Shown here piece after piece: positions 36,863 through 46,354 of a stretch of DNA of 64,000 bases; the first letter of the stretch is position 1; each line of letters begins with the position of its first letter. The stretch covers positions 1-64,000 of the forward strand of contig NZ_JAUSWN010000010.1 in assembly GCF_030815255.1 (NCBI RefSeq), in the 5' to 3' direction. This stretch comes from Hathewaya limosa (GTDB lineage Bacteria > Bacillota > Clostridia > Clostridiales > Clostridiaceae). Below the pieces are notes generated by a model that was given only the letters and a program-made list of their open reading frames with translations, made no database searches and was not told the origin of the DNA. Position numbers and translations under genes: made by a program.

Positions 36863-38302
36863 ATGAATAATAAGGGGAAAAGACTCTTAATAGATATGTT
36901 TTTATATGCTATAGGAGATTTTGGGTCTAAGATAATAAGCTTTTTATTGGTACCATTTTATACAAGGTATCTTAGTACTGGTGAGTATGGGTCACTAGAC
37001 TTAGTAAACACTACACAATCACTAATAATTCCTATTATTTCACTTCAATTAACCAGTGGTATCTTTAGATATCTTTTAGATGATAAATATGATTCTAAAG
37101 ATGTTGTTTCCACCGGGGTTAATTTCACGTTAATATCATCCTTTATTAGTGCTATAGTGTTTATGATCATATATAAGGTATTTGATTTACAAATACCTTA
37201 TATTGGTGTTATAGTGGTTTTCTTTTTATTTAGTATGGTTAATAATATGTTCAGACAAATATTAAGAGGACTAGATAATATAAAAGTTTATTCTATAACA
37301 GGAATTTTATCTACATTGTTTTTTTGTTTGCTTAATATTTGGTTTATTGGCGGACTAGGCATGAGCTATGAGGGAATGATTTATGCAAATGTAATAACTC
37401 TATTTCTAGTAACAATAATAATAATATTTTGGGGAAAATTATTTAAGTATTATGATATCAAGATGTTTAATAAAGACTTATTTAAGGAACTTTTAACATA
37501 TTCTATCCCGTTAATACCAAATACAATTAATTGGTGGATAATGAATGTTTCTGATAGATATTTATTAAATGTGTATATAGGGTTAAGTGCTGTAGGTATT
37601 TATTCTATAGCAAATAAATTTGCTTCTTTTTTATTTATGTTTAATAGTATTTTTGATAGAGCTTGGCAAACAAGTGCTATAGAAAATTATCATTCTGAAA
37701 ATAGAGATGCTTTTTTTACAAGTGTTTTTAATAAATTATTAAAGTTTCAAGTTCTTATGGTGCTAGGATGTATTATTGCACTTAAGCCATGTATGACATT
37801 TTTAGTAGGACCTGAATATAGAGAGGCATGGAAATATGCAAACATATTATTTATAGCTAATATGTTTTTAAGTTTTGGATTGTTTTATGGTGTAGCGTAT
37901 AATTGTGCTAAAAAAACTAAGGATGCTTTTACTACTACAGTATACAGTGCTATACTAAATTTCTTAATAAATTTTTTACTAATAAAGTATATAGGGATTT
38001 ATGCAGCAGCTATATCAACGTTGTTAGCATATCTTGCATTATGGATAAGTAGGATATTTACTATAAAAAAATATTTTAAAGTAAAAATAGATTATAAGGA
38101 ATTGGTAAAGGGATTAGCGTTAATTAGCATAGTTAATGCTATTAATTTTATGTTTAGTGGTGTAAAATTGATTTTAGTAGATGTAGTTTTAATAATCATT
38201 ATTATGTTTGTATATAAAAAAACTATATTTATAATTTTCAATACATGTAAAACTTATATAAAATCAGCTAAAAATAAGGTGAAACAAATGAAAACAAATT
38301 AA
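36863..38302 (+). CDS. Oligosaccharide flippase, Wzx type (second copy)
   Basis: Polytopic membrane protein of 479 residues in the MOP/Wzx superfamily (KIISFLLVPFYTRYLSTGEYGSLDL near the N-terminus, about 14 helices). Starts at ATG 36863 with AGGAGTG upstream; the frame is open to a TTG at 36836 without a ribosome site. It differs clearly from the first flippase, so the locus may export two kinds of unit. Confidence 0.86.
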   Translation: MNNKGKRLLIDMFLYAIGDFGSKIISFLLVPFYTRYLSTGEYGSLDLVNTTQSLIIPIISLQLTSGIFRYLLDDKYDSKDVVSTGVNFTLISSFISAIVFMIIYKVFDLQIPYIGVIVVFFLFSMVNNMFRQILRGLDNIKVYSITGILSTLFFCLLNIWFIGGLGMSYEGMIYANVITLFLVTIIIIFWGKLFKYYDIKMFNKDLFKELLTYSIPLIPNTINWWIMNVSDRYLLNVYIGLSAVGIYSIANKFASFLFMFNSIFDRAWQTSAIENYHSENRDAFFTSVFNKLLKFQVLMVLGCIIALKPCMTFLVGPEYREAWKYANILFIANMFLSFGLFYGVAYNCAKKTKDAFTTTVYSAILNFLINFLLIKYIGIYAAAISTLLAYLALWISRIFTIKKYFKVKIDYKELVKGLALISIVNAINFMFSGVKLILVDVVLIIIIMFVYKKTIFIIFNTCKTYIKSAKNKVKQMKTN

Positions 38303-38326
38303 AATACAAAATGGGGTGTGTTGTAT

Positions 38327-39361
38327 ATGATAGCTGTATTAGGTGCTGGAAATGGTGGAATTGCCTTATCTACTTACTTAGAAGAAAAAAATATAAAAAC
38401 TGTTGTATGGAATAGAAGCGAAGAAAGAATTAAAAGTATTTTAAAATATAAAAATGTTATAGAAATTCATAACATGAAAAAAAATACAGTTAAAAATATA
38501 CAAATAGAAGATGTAACATTAAATGTTGAACAAGCTCTATTAAATGCAAAGTATGTTTTTATAGTTACACCTGGAAATGCACATAAAGAAATAGCTAAAA
38601 CCATAGCCCCATTTGTAAGAAAAGATCAAATAATTATTTTAATGCCGGGAAGAACTTATGGAAGTATAGTTTTTTCTGATGAAATTAAAAAGATAAGAGG
38701 TTTTTATCCTAAGTGTATAGAAACTCAAACTATTTTACATGCCTGTAGAATAAATGAAAACAAATTATATATACACGGATTAAAATCTAAAGTATTATAT
38801 TCGTCTTTTGAAGAAATATCACAAGATGATATAAAATATATAAATAATATAATACCTGAATTTATATATGAAAAGGACTATTATAAGATAACATTAAATA
38901 ATATAGGGGCTCTATTACATCCAATTCCAACTTTACTTAATGCTGCAAGAATAGAGAGTAATAGTAGATTTAAGTATTATACAGAGGGATTAACACCAAC
39001 TGTGGTAAAGTATATTGAAAATGTAGATAAAGAACGTAAAATGGTTTGTGATGAAATAGGTTGCGAATATATTTCTCTTCTAGAATGGTTAAATAAAGAG
39101 TATGATTCTCATGGAAATAGTGTTTATGAAAGTATAAATAAAATTGAAGCTTATAAGAATATAGGGTGCCCTAATACTTTGAATCATAGATATATTTATG
39201 ATGATATAAATACGGGACTTGTACCTATATATTATACAGGAAAAGCTTTTGGAATAGAATTGAAATATATAAAAACTTTTATAGACTTTGCATCATTATT
39301 AATGGGATATGATTTTATGAATTCAGGTAGAGGTTTTAGCAAGGAGATGCTGAGAAAATGA
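38327..39361 (+). CDS. Opine (octopine/nopaline) dehydrogenase-like enzyme
   Basis: Protein of 344 residues with an N-terminal NAD(P)-binding fold (IAVLGAGNGGIALSTYL, GxGxxG at residues 6-11) and a C-terminal all-helical domain with GALLHPIPTLLNAARIE (about 203-219), including the conserved His-Pro of the octopine/nopaline dehydrogenase family. That family reductively condenses an amino acid with an alpha-keto acid. Start is ATG 38327 with GGGGTG 8 bases before. The stop overlaps the ATP-grasp start by 4 bases (ATGA), so the two are translationally coupled. In this context it may build an opine-type substituent for the polysaccharide, which is inference. Confidence 0.8.
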   Translation: MIAVLGAGNGGIALSTYLEEKNIKTVVWNRSEERIKSILKYKNVIEIHNMKKNTVKNIQIEDVTLNVEQALLNAKYVFIVTPGNAHKEIAKTIAPFVRKDQIIILMPGRTYGSIVFSDEIKKIRGFYPKCIETQTILHACRINENKLYIHGLKSKVLYSSFEEISQDDIKYINNIIPEFIYEKDYYKITLNNIGALLHPIPTLLNAARIESNSRFKYYTEGLTPTVVKYIENVDKERKMVCDEIGCEYISLLEWLNKEYDSHGNSVYESINKIEAYKNIGCPNTLNHRYIYDDINTGLVPIYYTGKAFGIELKYIKTFIDFASLLMGYDFMNSGRGFSKEMLRK

Positions 39362-40548
39362 AATTTATTCCGGTGATTTTTGGAGGATATGTTAATGCAT
39401 ACAGCATTGCAAGAACATTTTATAATGAATATAAGATGAAATCAGTTGTATGCGATTCGGTACAAAATATTTGTTATTATTCAAATTTATGTGATCAAAA
39501 AATGGTATCTGATCCAAAGGTGGATGAAAAAAGTTTTATTGAACAGATGATAAAATTGGGACAAGATTTTAAGGAACAAAAAGTTAAACCAATCATTATT
39601 ACAACGAAGGATGAATGGTTAATTTCTTTAGATAGACATAGGGATCAGTTGGAGGAATATTTTATTTATTCTTTTCCACATTGGGATGTAATAGAAAAAT
39701 TAACTATAAAAAAATATTTATATGCCTATTGTGATGAAATAGGGATAATGTACCCTAAAACTTTCATATGTGATAGGGATAATTTTAAACAATCTGAAAT
39801 AGAATTAAAAATGCCTATTTTAATTAAGCCATCTGAGGTTGTAGAATTTATATCTTTATTTCCTAGTGAAAAAAGAAATATAGTATTTGAAGATATGGGG
39901 CAATTAAAACAATATTTACAAGAAAAATTCAATAAGGGATATAAGGGTAATTTTGTATTGCAAGAGTATATTCCAGGAGGAATTGAGAATTTATATACTA
40001 TAACAACTTATAGTGATAAAAATAGTTTTAATCTAAAGGGTGTATCAATAGGACATAAGTTAACTCAATATCCAAAGGAAGCGGGAACTATTACTTCAGG
40101 AATGATATGTTATGAAGAAAGGTTGATAGAACCTACAAATAAATTATTGAATTTATGTAGCTATTATGGCATAACTAATGTGGAATATAAGTATGACCAT
40201 AGAGATGATAGTTACAAATTAATAGAGGTAAATCCTAGACCAGGAATGTGGAATTATTCTTCTTACCTAAGTGGAGTAAACTTATTTAAAATGATGGTAG
40301 ATGATTTAATTTATAATAGGCAATTAGATTATACAGAAGGTAAGAAAGACCTTCTATGGACTGTAATCCCCGTAAAAGAGGTATTAAAGGATCTAGATAA
40401 TAAAGACAAAAAGAAATATGTCAAAAAGTTAATAGAACAAAATCAAGTTATCGATCCTAGAAAAAATAGTGAAGATTGCTTTGCATTTAAATTTAATATT
40501 TGTAAAAATAATTTAAGAAGTAAAGTTTCTAAATTAATAAAGGGGTGA
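39358..40548 (+). CDS. ATP-grasp carboxylate-amine ligase
   Basis: Protein of 396 residues with an ATP-grasp fold: a pre-ATP domain (1-120), MPILIKPSE (nucleotide-binding lysine, about 158-166), FVLQEYIPGG (about 199-208) and the metal-binding EVNPRPGMW (about 291-299). It resembles carboxylate-amine ligases such as D-aspartate ligase. Such enzymes form amide bonds between a carboxylate and an amino group. Translational coupling to the opine-dehydrogenase-like gene suggests it uses that product, perhaps joining it to a sugar acid or amino sugar; this is inference. Confidence 0.82.
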   Translation: MKFIPVIFGGYVNAYSIARTFYNEYKMKSVVCDSVQNICYYSNLCDQKMVSDPKVDEKSFIEQMIKLGQDFKEQKVKPIIITTKDEWLISLDRHRDQLEEYFIYSFPHWDVIEKLTIKKYLYAYCDEIGIMYPKTFICDRDNFKQSEIELKMPILIKPSEVVEFISLFPSEKRNIVFEDMGQLKQYLQEKFNKGYKGNFVLQEYIPGGIENLYTITTYSDKNSFNLKGVSIGHKLTQYPKEAGTITSGMICYEERLIEPTNKLLNLCSYYGITNVEYKYDHRDDSYKLIEVNPRPGMWNYSSYLSGVNLFKMMVDDLIYNRQLDYTEGKKDLLWTVIPVKEVLKDLDNKDKKKYVKKLIEQNQVIDPRKNSEDCFAFKFNICKNNLRSKVSKLIKG

Positions 40549-40553
40549 TTTAA

Positions 40554-42191
40554 GTGAAAAAGTTGATAACAGCTGCAATAGGAAGTTGTGTTCATGTAGC
40601 AGGTGTATTTAAATTCACTCAAATGGCAGAACAAGAAGGATATAATACTACGTATATGGGAGCGGCTGTTCCTTTAGAAAGATTGATAGATGCAATTAAA
40701 GAAATTCAACCTAATATAGTATCTATTGGATATAGGTTAAGCAAAGAGTCTACTGAAAAACTATTAACAGATTTTGAGAATATGTTAATAGAAAATAATT
40801 TATTAGATGGAATAACTTATTCATTCGGAGGAACTATTGAAACAGCCCAAATAGCCCGCAAATTTAATTTTATAAAAAAGGTTTTTGATGGGTCAGAGGA
40901 ACCAGAGGAAAGTATTTTATTTTTAAGAAATCATTCCTCTTTTGATAATTCACAGGGTATACCACCACAAAAATTAAGGGATAGAATTAAATATAAAAAC
41001 CCATATCCATTATTTAGACATCATATAGGATTAGGCACACTAGAGGAAACAGAAGAAGGAATAAGAACTTTGGCAGAATCTAATTTATTAGATATCATTT
41101 CTTTAGCTCCAGATCAAAATTGTCAACAATATTTTTTCGAACAAGAAAAGATGGATCAAAGACAAAGTGGTGCAGGGGGAGCTCCTATTAGAACGAGGGA
41201 AGATCTAATACGTATGTATGAAGCTACTAGGAGTGGTAATTATCCATTGTTAAGATGTTACTCTGGAACTCAAGGATTGTTGCAATTTTCAAAGATTTTA
41301 AAGGAAACTATTAATAATGCTTGGGCTGCAATACCATTGACATGGTATTCTGAGTTAGATAGAAGATCTAATAGAAAGTTAGAAAATGCTATAAGAGAAA
41401 ACCAAGCTTCTATAAAGTGGAATGCAGAAAATGGAATTCCTGTAGAAATAAATGAATCTCATCAATGGGCTTTAAGATTTGCACATGATGCACTAGAGGT
41501 TGCTATGGCATATATAGTTGCTTACAATGCAAAAGAATTAGGTGTTAAAGATTTTATAATGCAATATATGTTATGCAATCCACCAACAATATCACCTAAA
41601 ATGGATATTGCAAAAATGATGGCTAAAGTTGAACTATTACAGGAATTAGAATCAGAAGAGTTTAATATAATTAGAATGATTCGCCCAGGACTATTATCTT
41701 ATCCAGCAGATATGGACGCAGCTAAAGGTCAACTTGCCAATTCAATATTCTATGGTTCTTATTTAAAGCCACATATTATACATGTTGTTTCTTATTGCGA
41801 GGCCGTAGATAGAGCAACGCCTAAAGAAATTATAGAATCTGTCAAAATAGCCAAAAGATCATATTTAAATGCTCAGCAAGGCATACCGGATTTTATGGCA
41901 GATAAGTCTGTGTATGATAGAAAAGAAGTATTAAAAGAAGAGGCTATGGAAATTGTTAATAGCATTATAAAAATTGGTCAAGGTTATGAAAAACCTTTAA
42001 TGGAGCCAAAAGTAATTTCTGATGCTGTTAAGGTAGGCATAATTGATGCACCATGTCTAAAAGGATTTGGAGATTGTAGGGGAGAAGTGAAAGTTAAAAT
42101 TAAAGATGGGTATCATGTATTAGTTGATGAAAATGACAAAATTCTAACAGAAAAAGAAAGAATACGTAAATTAATAAATAATGTGTTATAA
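40554..42191 (+). CDS. Two-domain cobalamin-type protein (B12-binding fold plus mutase-like barrel)
   Basis: Protein of 545 residues starting 5 bases after the ATP-grasp gene. Residues 1-130 look like a B12-binding fold: AAIGSCVHVAG (7-17) lines up with DxHxxG, keeping His14 and Gly17 but with Cys12 in place of Asp. Residues about 190-480 look like the TIM-barrel of glutamate/methylaspartate mutase large subunits (PLLRCYSGTQG, WAAIPLTWYSELDRRS, EINESHQWALR, RPHIIHVV-like KPHIIHVVSYCEA). A C-terminal 60-residue tail contains GFGDCRGEVKVKIKDGYHV. A carbon-skeleton mutase joined to its B12 domain would supply an unusual amino acid. Cofactor and reaction are unproven, and the loss of the Asp makes cobalamin binding itself uncertain. 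Confidence 0.7.
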   Translation: MKKLITAAIGSCVHVAGVFKFTQMAEQEGYNTTYMGAAVPLERLIDAIKEIQPNIVSIGYRLSKESTEKLLTDFENMLIENNLLDGITYSFGGTIETAQIARKFNFIKKVFDGSEEPEESILFLRNHSSFDNSQGIPPQKLRDRIKYKNPYPLFRHHIGLGTLEETEEGIRTLAESNLLDIISLAPDQNCQQYFFEQEKMDQRQSGAGGAPIRTREDLIRMYEATRSGNYPLLRCYSGTQGLLQFSKILKETINNAWAAIPLTWYSELDRRSNRKLENAIRENQASIKWNAENGIPVEINESHQWALRFAHDALEVAMAYIVAYNAKELGVKDFIMQYMLCNPPTISPKMDIAKMMAKVELLQELESEEFNIIRMIRPGLLSYPADMDAAKGQLANSIFYGSYLKPHIIHVVSYCEAVDRATPKEIIESVKIAKRSYLNAQQGIPDFMADKSVYDRKEVLKEEAMEIVNSIIKIGQGYEKPLMEPKVISDAVKVGIIDAPCLKGFGDCRGEVKVKIKDGYHVLVDENDKILTEKERIRKLINNVL

Positions 42192-42217
42192 TTAAAAAAT
42201 TTGTTGAGGAGAAGGCT

Positions 42218-43747
42218 ATGATATATATATATATCCAAAACAAAAAATATTTAAAAAAAATACAATATGTATTTGACAATGTATTTTTTAATTTAGGTTT
42301 AGAATACAAATATATATATGACGAAGTAATAGATATCAATGATGAAGATATCTTAGTTACATATAGTTTTAATGATGATGAAATTGAGTTTTATGATTTA
42401 TTCAAGAATCATATAGACATAAAAGATAGTTTAAAATTATTTAATGATGATTATTATATGAAATATAATGTTCTTACCAACATAGAGATAAAAAAAGTGA
42501 GATTATATGATAAATATGATTTAATATCTTTATTTTCAAAGGAAAAAGAAGTTTATCTAAATATATTAGAAGATAATGAGAATACTATTTATAAGGTAAA
42601 TTTTGATGTTATTTCAGATATATTTTTTATGCTTACAAGATATGAAGAAATAATAAATTATGAAGTTGTAAAAAATGAAGTGCATAACAGATTCCCTGCA
42701 GTGGAATCAATCGCATTTAAAAATAATTTTTTACATAGGCCTATAGTAAATGAAGATATAGACTTTTTATGGGATTTGATAGATAATTTTAAATTAGGAT
42801 TAGAAAGAAAAGAATGGTGGGGGAAAGAAAAATTTGCAGTTTGTTTAACCCATGATGTAGATATGGTTTTTAAATACTTAAAATTTAAAAAAGAGATCAG
42901 AAATTCAGCAAGATATTTATTAAAGGAAGGTTCTTTAAATAAGAGTATAAAGAATTTTATATTGTTTTTTAAAAGTAAGTTAAACTATAAAAATGATCCT
43001 TACTGGAATATAGAAGATATATTAAAATTAGAAAAAGATAAGGGCTTTAAATCTAGTTTTTATTTTATGAGTGGGGGAACTTCAAAAGTGGATAATTATT
43101 ATGATATTGAAGATCCCAGGATTCAGAATTTAATTAAGTTTGTTGAAGATAATGGATTTGAAGCAGGATACCATGCAAGTTTTAACAGTTACAATAATTT
43201 TAAGCTTATGAAATCTGAAAAAGAGAAGTTAGATACAATAATTTCTTCAAAACAATATGGATGCAGACAACATTATTTAAGATTTTCACCAAATAAAACT
43301 TGGAAACAACATGAACAATTAAAATTAAAATACGATGCGTCTTTGGGGTATGCTGATAGGCAAGGATTTAGATGTGGATATTGTTTTCCATTTAAACCGT
43401 ATGATATAGTTAGAGATGAAGTATTAGATGTATGGGAAATACCGTTAATTGTCATGGATGTTACATTAGCAGGAAGTAATTATAGCAATTTAACTGTAGA
43501 AGAAGGAGTTAATGAAATAAAACAATATATAAATACAATTGAGAAACATAGAGGAGTATTTAATATATTATGGCATAATTCTTCTTTTGATATATTAAAT
43601 ATTTTATGGAAATTATGGGTAGATGTTTATGGTGAGGTTCTCGAATATGTTTCTTGTAAAGATGCATTGGTGACATCAGGTCAGAAAATTATAGAGAATG
43701 TAGAAAGTAAACAGTCAGCAGAAATTAAGGTTAAAGATCTTGTGTAA
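42218..43747 (+). CDS. Polysaccharide deacetylase (NodB-fold) with N-terminal extension
   Basis: Protein of 509 residues. The C-terminal 310 residues carry the NodB (CE4) motifs: CLTHDVD (about 209-215, metal-binding Asp pair), GYHASFNSYNN (about 308, motif 2 with only one clear His), RQHYLRFSP (motif 3 region) and LWHNSSFD (motif 5 His). The N-terminal 190 residues are poorly conserved and resemble the DUF7033-type leader of capsule-locus deacetylases. No signal peptide, so it may act on lipid-linked or nucleotide-linked precursors in the cytosol. AGGAGAAGG before the ATG. Confidence 0.78.
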   Translation: MIYIYIQNKKYLKKIQYVFDNVFFNLGLEYKYIYDEVIDINDEDILVTYSFNDDEIEFYDLFKNHIDIKDSLKLFNDDYYMKYNVLTNIEIKKVRLYDKYDLISLFSKEKEVYLNILEDNENTIYKVNFDVISDIFFMLTRYEEIINYEVVKNEVHNRFPAVESIAFKNNFLHRPIVNEDIDFLWDLIDNFKLGLERKEWWGKEKFAVCLTHDVDMVFKYLKFKKEIRNSARYLLKEGSLNKSIKNFILFFKSKLNYKNDPYWNIEDILKLEKDKGFKSSFYFMSGGTSKVDNYYDIEDPRIQNLIKFVEDNGFEAGYHASFNSYNNFKLMKSEKEKLDTIISSKQYGCRQHYLRFSPNKTWKQHEQLKLKYDASLGYADRQGFRCGYCFPFKPYDIVRDEVLDVWEIPLIVMDVTLAGSNYSNLTVEEGVNEIKQYINTIEKHRGVFNILWHNSSFDILNILWKLWVDVYGEVLEYVSCKDALVTSGQKIIENVESKQSAEIKVKDLV

Positions 43748-43829
43748 AAATAATGTACTATAACATAGTATGGAATTTTAATTGAAAGTATAAATACTAA
43801 AGAGTTGATTTTAATAGTTGGAGGTAATT

Positions 43830-44927
43830 ATGAAAGAACTTTTTAATAAAATAAAGAATTTGGCTTTAAATAAAAAAACTATTTTCTTTATTTGTTTTTT
43901 AGTTGTATTAGGTGTAGGAGTTTTTGTGATAAATATGGTAGAGAGAAAATCTAGTAATGATAATGATTTAGTGCTAAATAATCAAGAGATTAAATTTAAA
44001 GATCATGATTTAGAGATAGCGGTTAGAGAAGAAATAAAAAAACCTATAGGTAAAATACATAAAAAAGATATTATGTATGTAAAGAAATTAGATGCCTCTA
44101 AAAGAGAAATAAAAAGTTTAGATGGTATAGAAAATTTATTTAACTTAAATGTACTTGATGTTCAATTTAATAAAATTACGGATATTTCTCAGATAGCAAA
44201 GTTAAAAGGACTAGATGAGTTATATTTAAATAATAATAACATAGATGATATAAGTCCTTTAAAACAGTGTAAACAATTAAAAATATTACATTTAAACAAT
44301 AATCATATAACAAACGTTGAGAATGTAAAATATTTAAATTCCTTAGTTACATTAAAAGTAGGAAGTAATCACTTAGAATCTTTAAAACCATTACTAGGTT
44401 TAAAAAATTTAAAGGAATTAGATATATCAAAAAATATTTTTTCAGATATATCGGATATATATGTATTAGACGGACTTACAGTATTAAATGCAAATAACAA
44501 TAATATTCAATGTTTATCAGGACTAGAAAAAATGAAAAATTTAACAGAACTTTATCTTGAAGGAAATGGTTTAGAAAATATAGAGTCTGTAGGAAAGATG
44601 AAAGCACTTATTAAGTTAAATATAAGCAAAAATAGAATTAGAAAAATAGATATTTTAGGAAATTTAAAAGAGTTAGAAGAATTAAATATGGATACTAATT
44701 TTGTGAAAGATATAAGTATAGTTAAAAAGTTCTCTAATTTAAGAATTGCAGATTTAAGAAGAAATTATATAACTGATTTAAGACCTTTGGCTAATAATGA
44801 TAAAATAGAAGAAATTTACTTAGATGAAAAAAACAATATAGAACCAATAAAGAAATATAGAAACCAAATTAAGAGTGCTGATGTGTATACTAAATCAAAG
44901 TTATTAAACGAAGAAATTTTTAGGTAA
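43830..44927 (+). CDS. Membrane-anchored leucine-rich-repeat protein (internalin-like)
   Basis: Protein of 365 residues. One hydrophobic segment at about residues 17-34 (IFFICFLVVLGVGVFVI) acts as signal anchor, so the rest is outside the cell. A cap region (FKDHDLEIAVREEI...) is followed by about ten 21-23-residue LRRs of the internalin/LRR_4 type with L-x-x-L-x-L-x-x-N-x-I (for example LDELYLNNNNIDDISPLKQC). LRRs bind proteins or glycans. No cell-wall sorting signal at the C-terminus. Start ATG 43830 with TTGGAGGT. It sits between the deacetylase and a Wzy-like gene, suggesting a role at the polymer surface. Confidence 0.85.
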   Translation: MKELFNKIKNLALNKKTIFFICFLVVLGVGVFVINMVERKSSNDNDLVLNNQEIKFKDHDLEIAVREEIKKPIGKIHKKDIMYVKKLDASKREIKSLDGIENLFNLNVLDVQFNKITDISQIAKLKGLDELYLNNNNIDDISPLKQCKQLKILHLNNNHITNVENVKYLNSLVTLKVGSNHLESLKPLLGLKNLKELDISKNIFSDISDIYVLDGLTVLNANNNNIQCLSGLEKMKNLTELYLEGNGLENIESVGKMKALIKLNISKNRIRKIDILGNLKELEELNMDTNFVKDISIVKKFSNLRIADLRRNYITDLRPLANNDKIEEIYLDEKNNIEPIKKYRNQIKSADVYTKSKLLNEEIFR

Positions 44928-44931
44928 TTGG

Positions 44932-46323
44932 GTGATGAATTTGTATTTAAGATTTGCTTTAGTGACAATTGTGTTTTTTTTAAGTTTATATCTATTTTAT
45001 AAAGCCAGTGGAACTTTAAATTTACAAAAATTCAATATAATATCCTATTTATTTTATTTGTTTTTGATACATAATTTTATAGGATCTAGTTTAGTTTATT
45101 TAGGATTTACGGATCATTATTTAATAAGAAAGGTTACAAACATAAGTACTATAGATAGAACGTATTATGTTATTTGTTTTGTAGCCATAGCATTACCTTT
45201 AACCATGATGTTAATGGCAAAACTATTAAAGGTGGATGTAAGAAAACAATATGATAAATATTTAAATTCAGAGATGAATTTACAAAATGAAAGTTATGTA
45301 TTTTTGATAACTGTTGTATTTAGTTGTATTTGTATATTCTTTGCTTTATTAATGTTTTTCAGAATGAAAACTATACCTTTATTAGGTCTGATATTTAATA
45401 GGCATGTTTCAAATGCAGGAGTACAAAGAATTCATATTTCAAATACTAATTTTATTAATCCATATATTAGAAATATATTGGTATTAGGTTTTACACCTTT
45501 ACTTTCATATTTAGCTTATATATATTATAAATGTACTAAAAAGAAAAGCTGGGCAATATTATTTTATGTGTTATTTGTATTTTCATTATTTATAAAAACA
45601 TATAATTATGCTAAATCTCCAATAATAAATTATCTTTTCGTATTCCTTTTAATTAACATTGTAATTAAAGGTAAAATTAAGAGAAAAACTTTAGTTATAT
45701 TTACAGTTTTTAGTGCATGTGCTTTTGTGATTATTTACCTAAAGTTAGGATATATTAATACTAAATTAATGGATATATATAATGGTCCTTTAGGAAGAAT
45801 AATATTTACTCAAATAGCTACTTTATTTTTACATGTGGATTTATTTCCTATGTATATACCATTTTTACAAGGTAGAAGTTTTGCACCTACGATTTTAAAT
45901 ATTTTTTCTCCGGGAGCTACATATATTAGATCAGGAAGGGCGGTTATGAAATTTTATAGTCCTGAAAAAGTAGTAGGTGGTACTGCTGGAGTTATGAATA
46001 CATTATTTATAGGAGAGGCATATGCAAATTTTGGCATGCCAGGCGTGATATTTGGAACTCTATATGTAGGAATATTATTTGAACTTGTATATCTTTTCTT
46101 TATCAAAAGAGAAAAGACACCTATTAATATAGTTATGTATATATTCCTAACATCTACTTTAGTATCTTCTTCACAAGGAGGATTTGTTGATTATATCTAT
46201 AGTTTTAGCACTATAAGTTCAATAGTATTACTTGTACTTATACTTTTATCATCTAAAATTTTATTAGAAAGGGGATATTTTCAAAATATAGTAGATAAAC
46301 TAGAAAAATTTAATTCTAAGTAG
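44932..46323 (+). CDS. Oligosaccharide repeat-unit polymerase (Wzy-like)
   Basis: Membrane protein of about 463 residues with some 11-12 hydrophobic helices and a large loop around residues 270-370 (FTQIATLFLHVDLFPMYIPFLQGRSF, NTLFIGEAYANFGMPGV). The latter segment matches the oligosaccharide repeat-unit polymerase family. It would join repeat units on undecaprenyl pyrophosphate outside the membrane. The start is GTG 44932 or ATG 44935; the ribosome site is weak and the gene begins 4 bases after the LRR gene, suggesting coupling. Confidence 0.78.
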   Translation: MMNLYLRFALVTIVFFLSLYLFYKASGTLNLQKFNIISYLFYLFLIHNFIGSSLVYLGFTDHYLIRKVTNISTIDRTYYVICFVAIALPLTMMLMAKLLKVDVRKQYDKYLNSEMNLQNESYVFLITVVFSCICIFFALLMFFRMKTIPLLGLIFNRHVSNAGVQRIHISNTNFINPYIRNILVLGFTPLLSYLAYIYYKCTKKKSWAILFYVLFVFSLFIKTYNYAKSPIINYLFVFLLINIVIKGKIKRKTLVIFTVFSACAFVIIYLKLGYINTKLMDIYNGPLGRIIFTQIATLFLHVDLFPMYIPFLQGRSFAPTILNIFSPGATYIRSGRAVMKFYSPEKVVGGTAGVMNTLFIGEAYANFGMPGVIFGTLYVGILFELVYLFFIKREKTPINIVMYIFLTSTLVSSSQGGFVDYIYSFSTISSIVLLVLILLSSKILLERGYFQNIVDKLEKFNSK

Positions 46324-46354
46324 TAAAAATAATTAAATTAAAGGACTGATTAAT

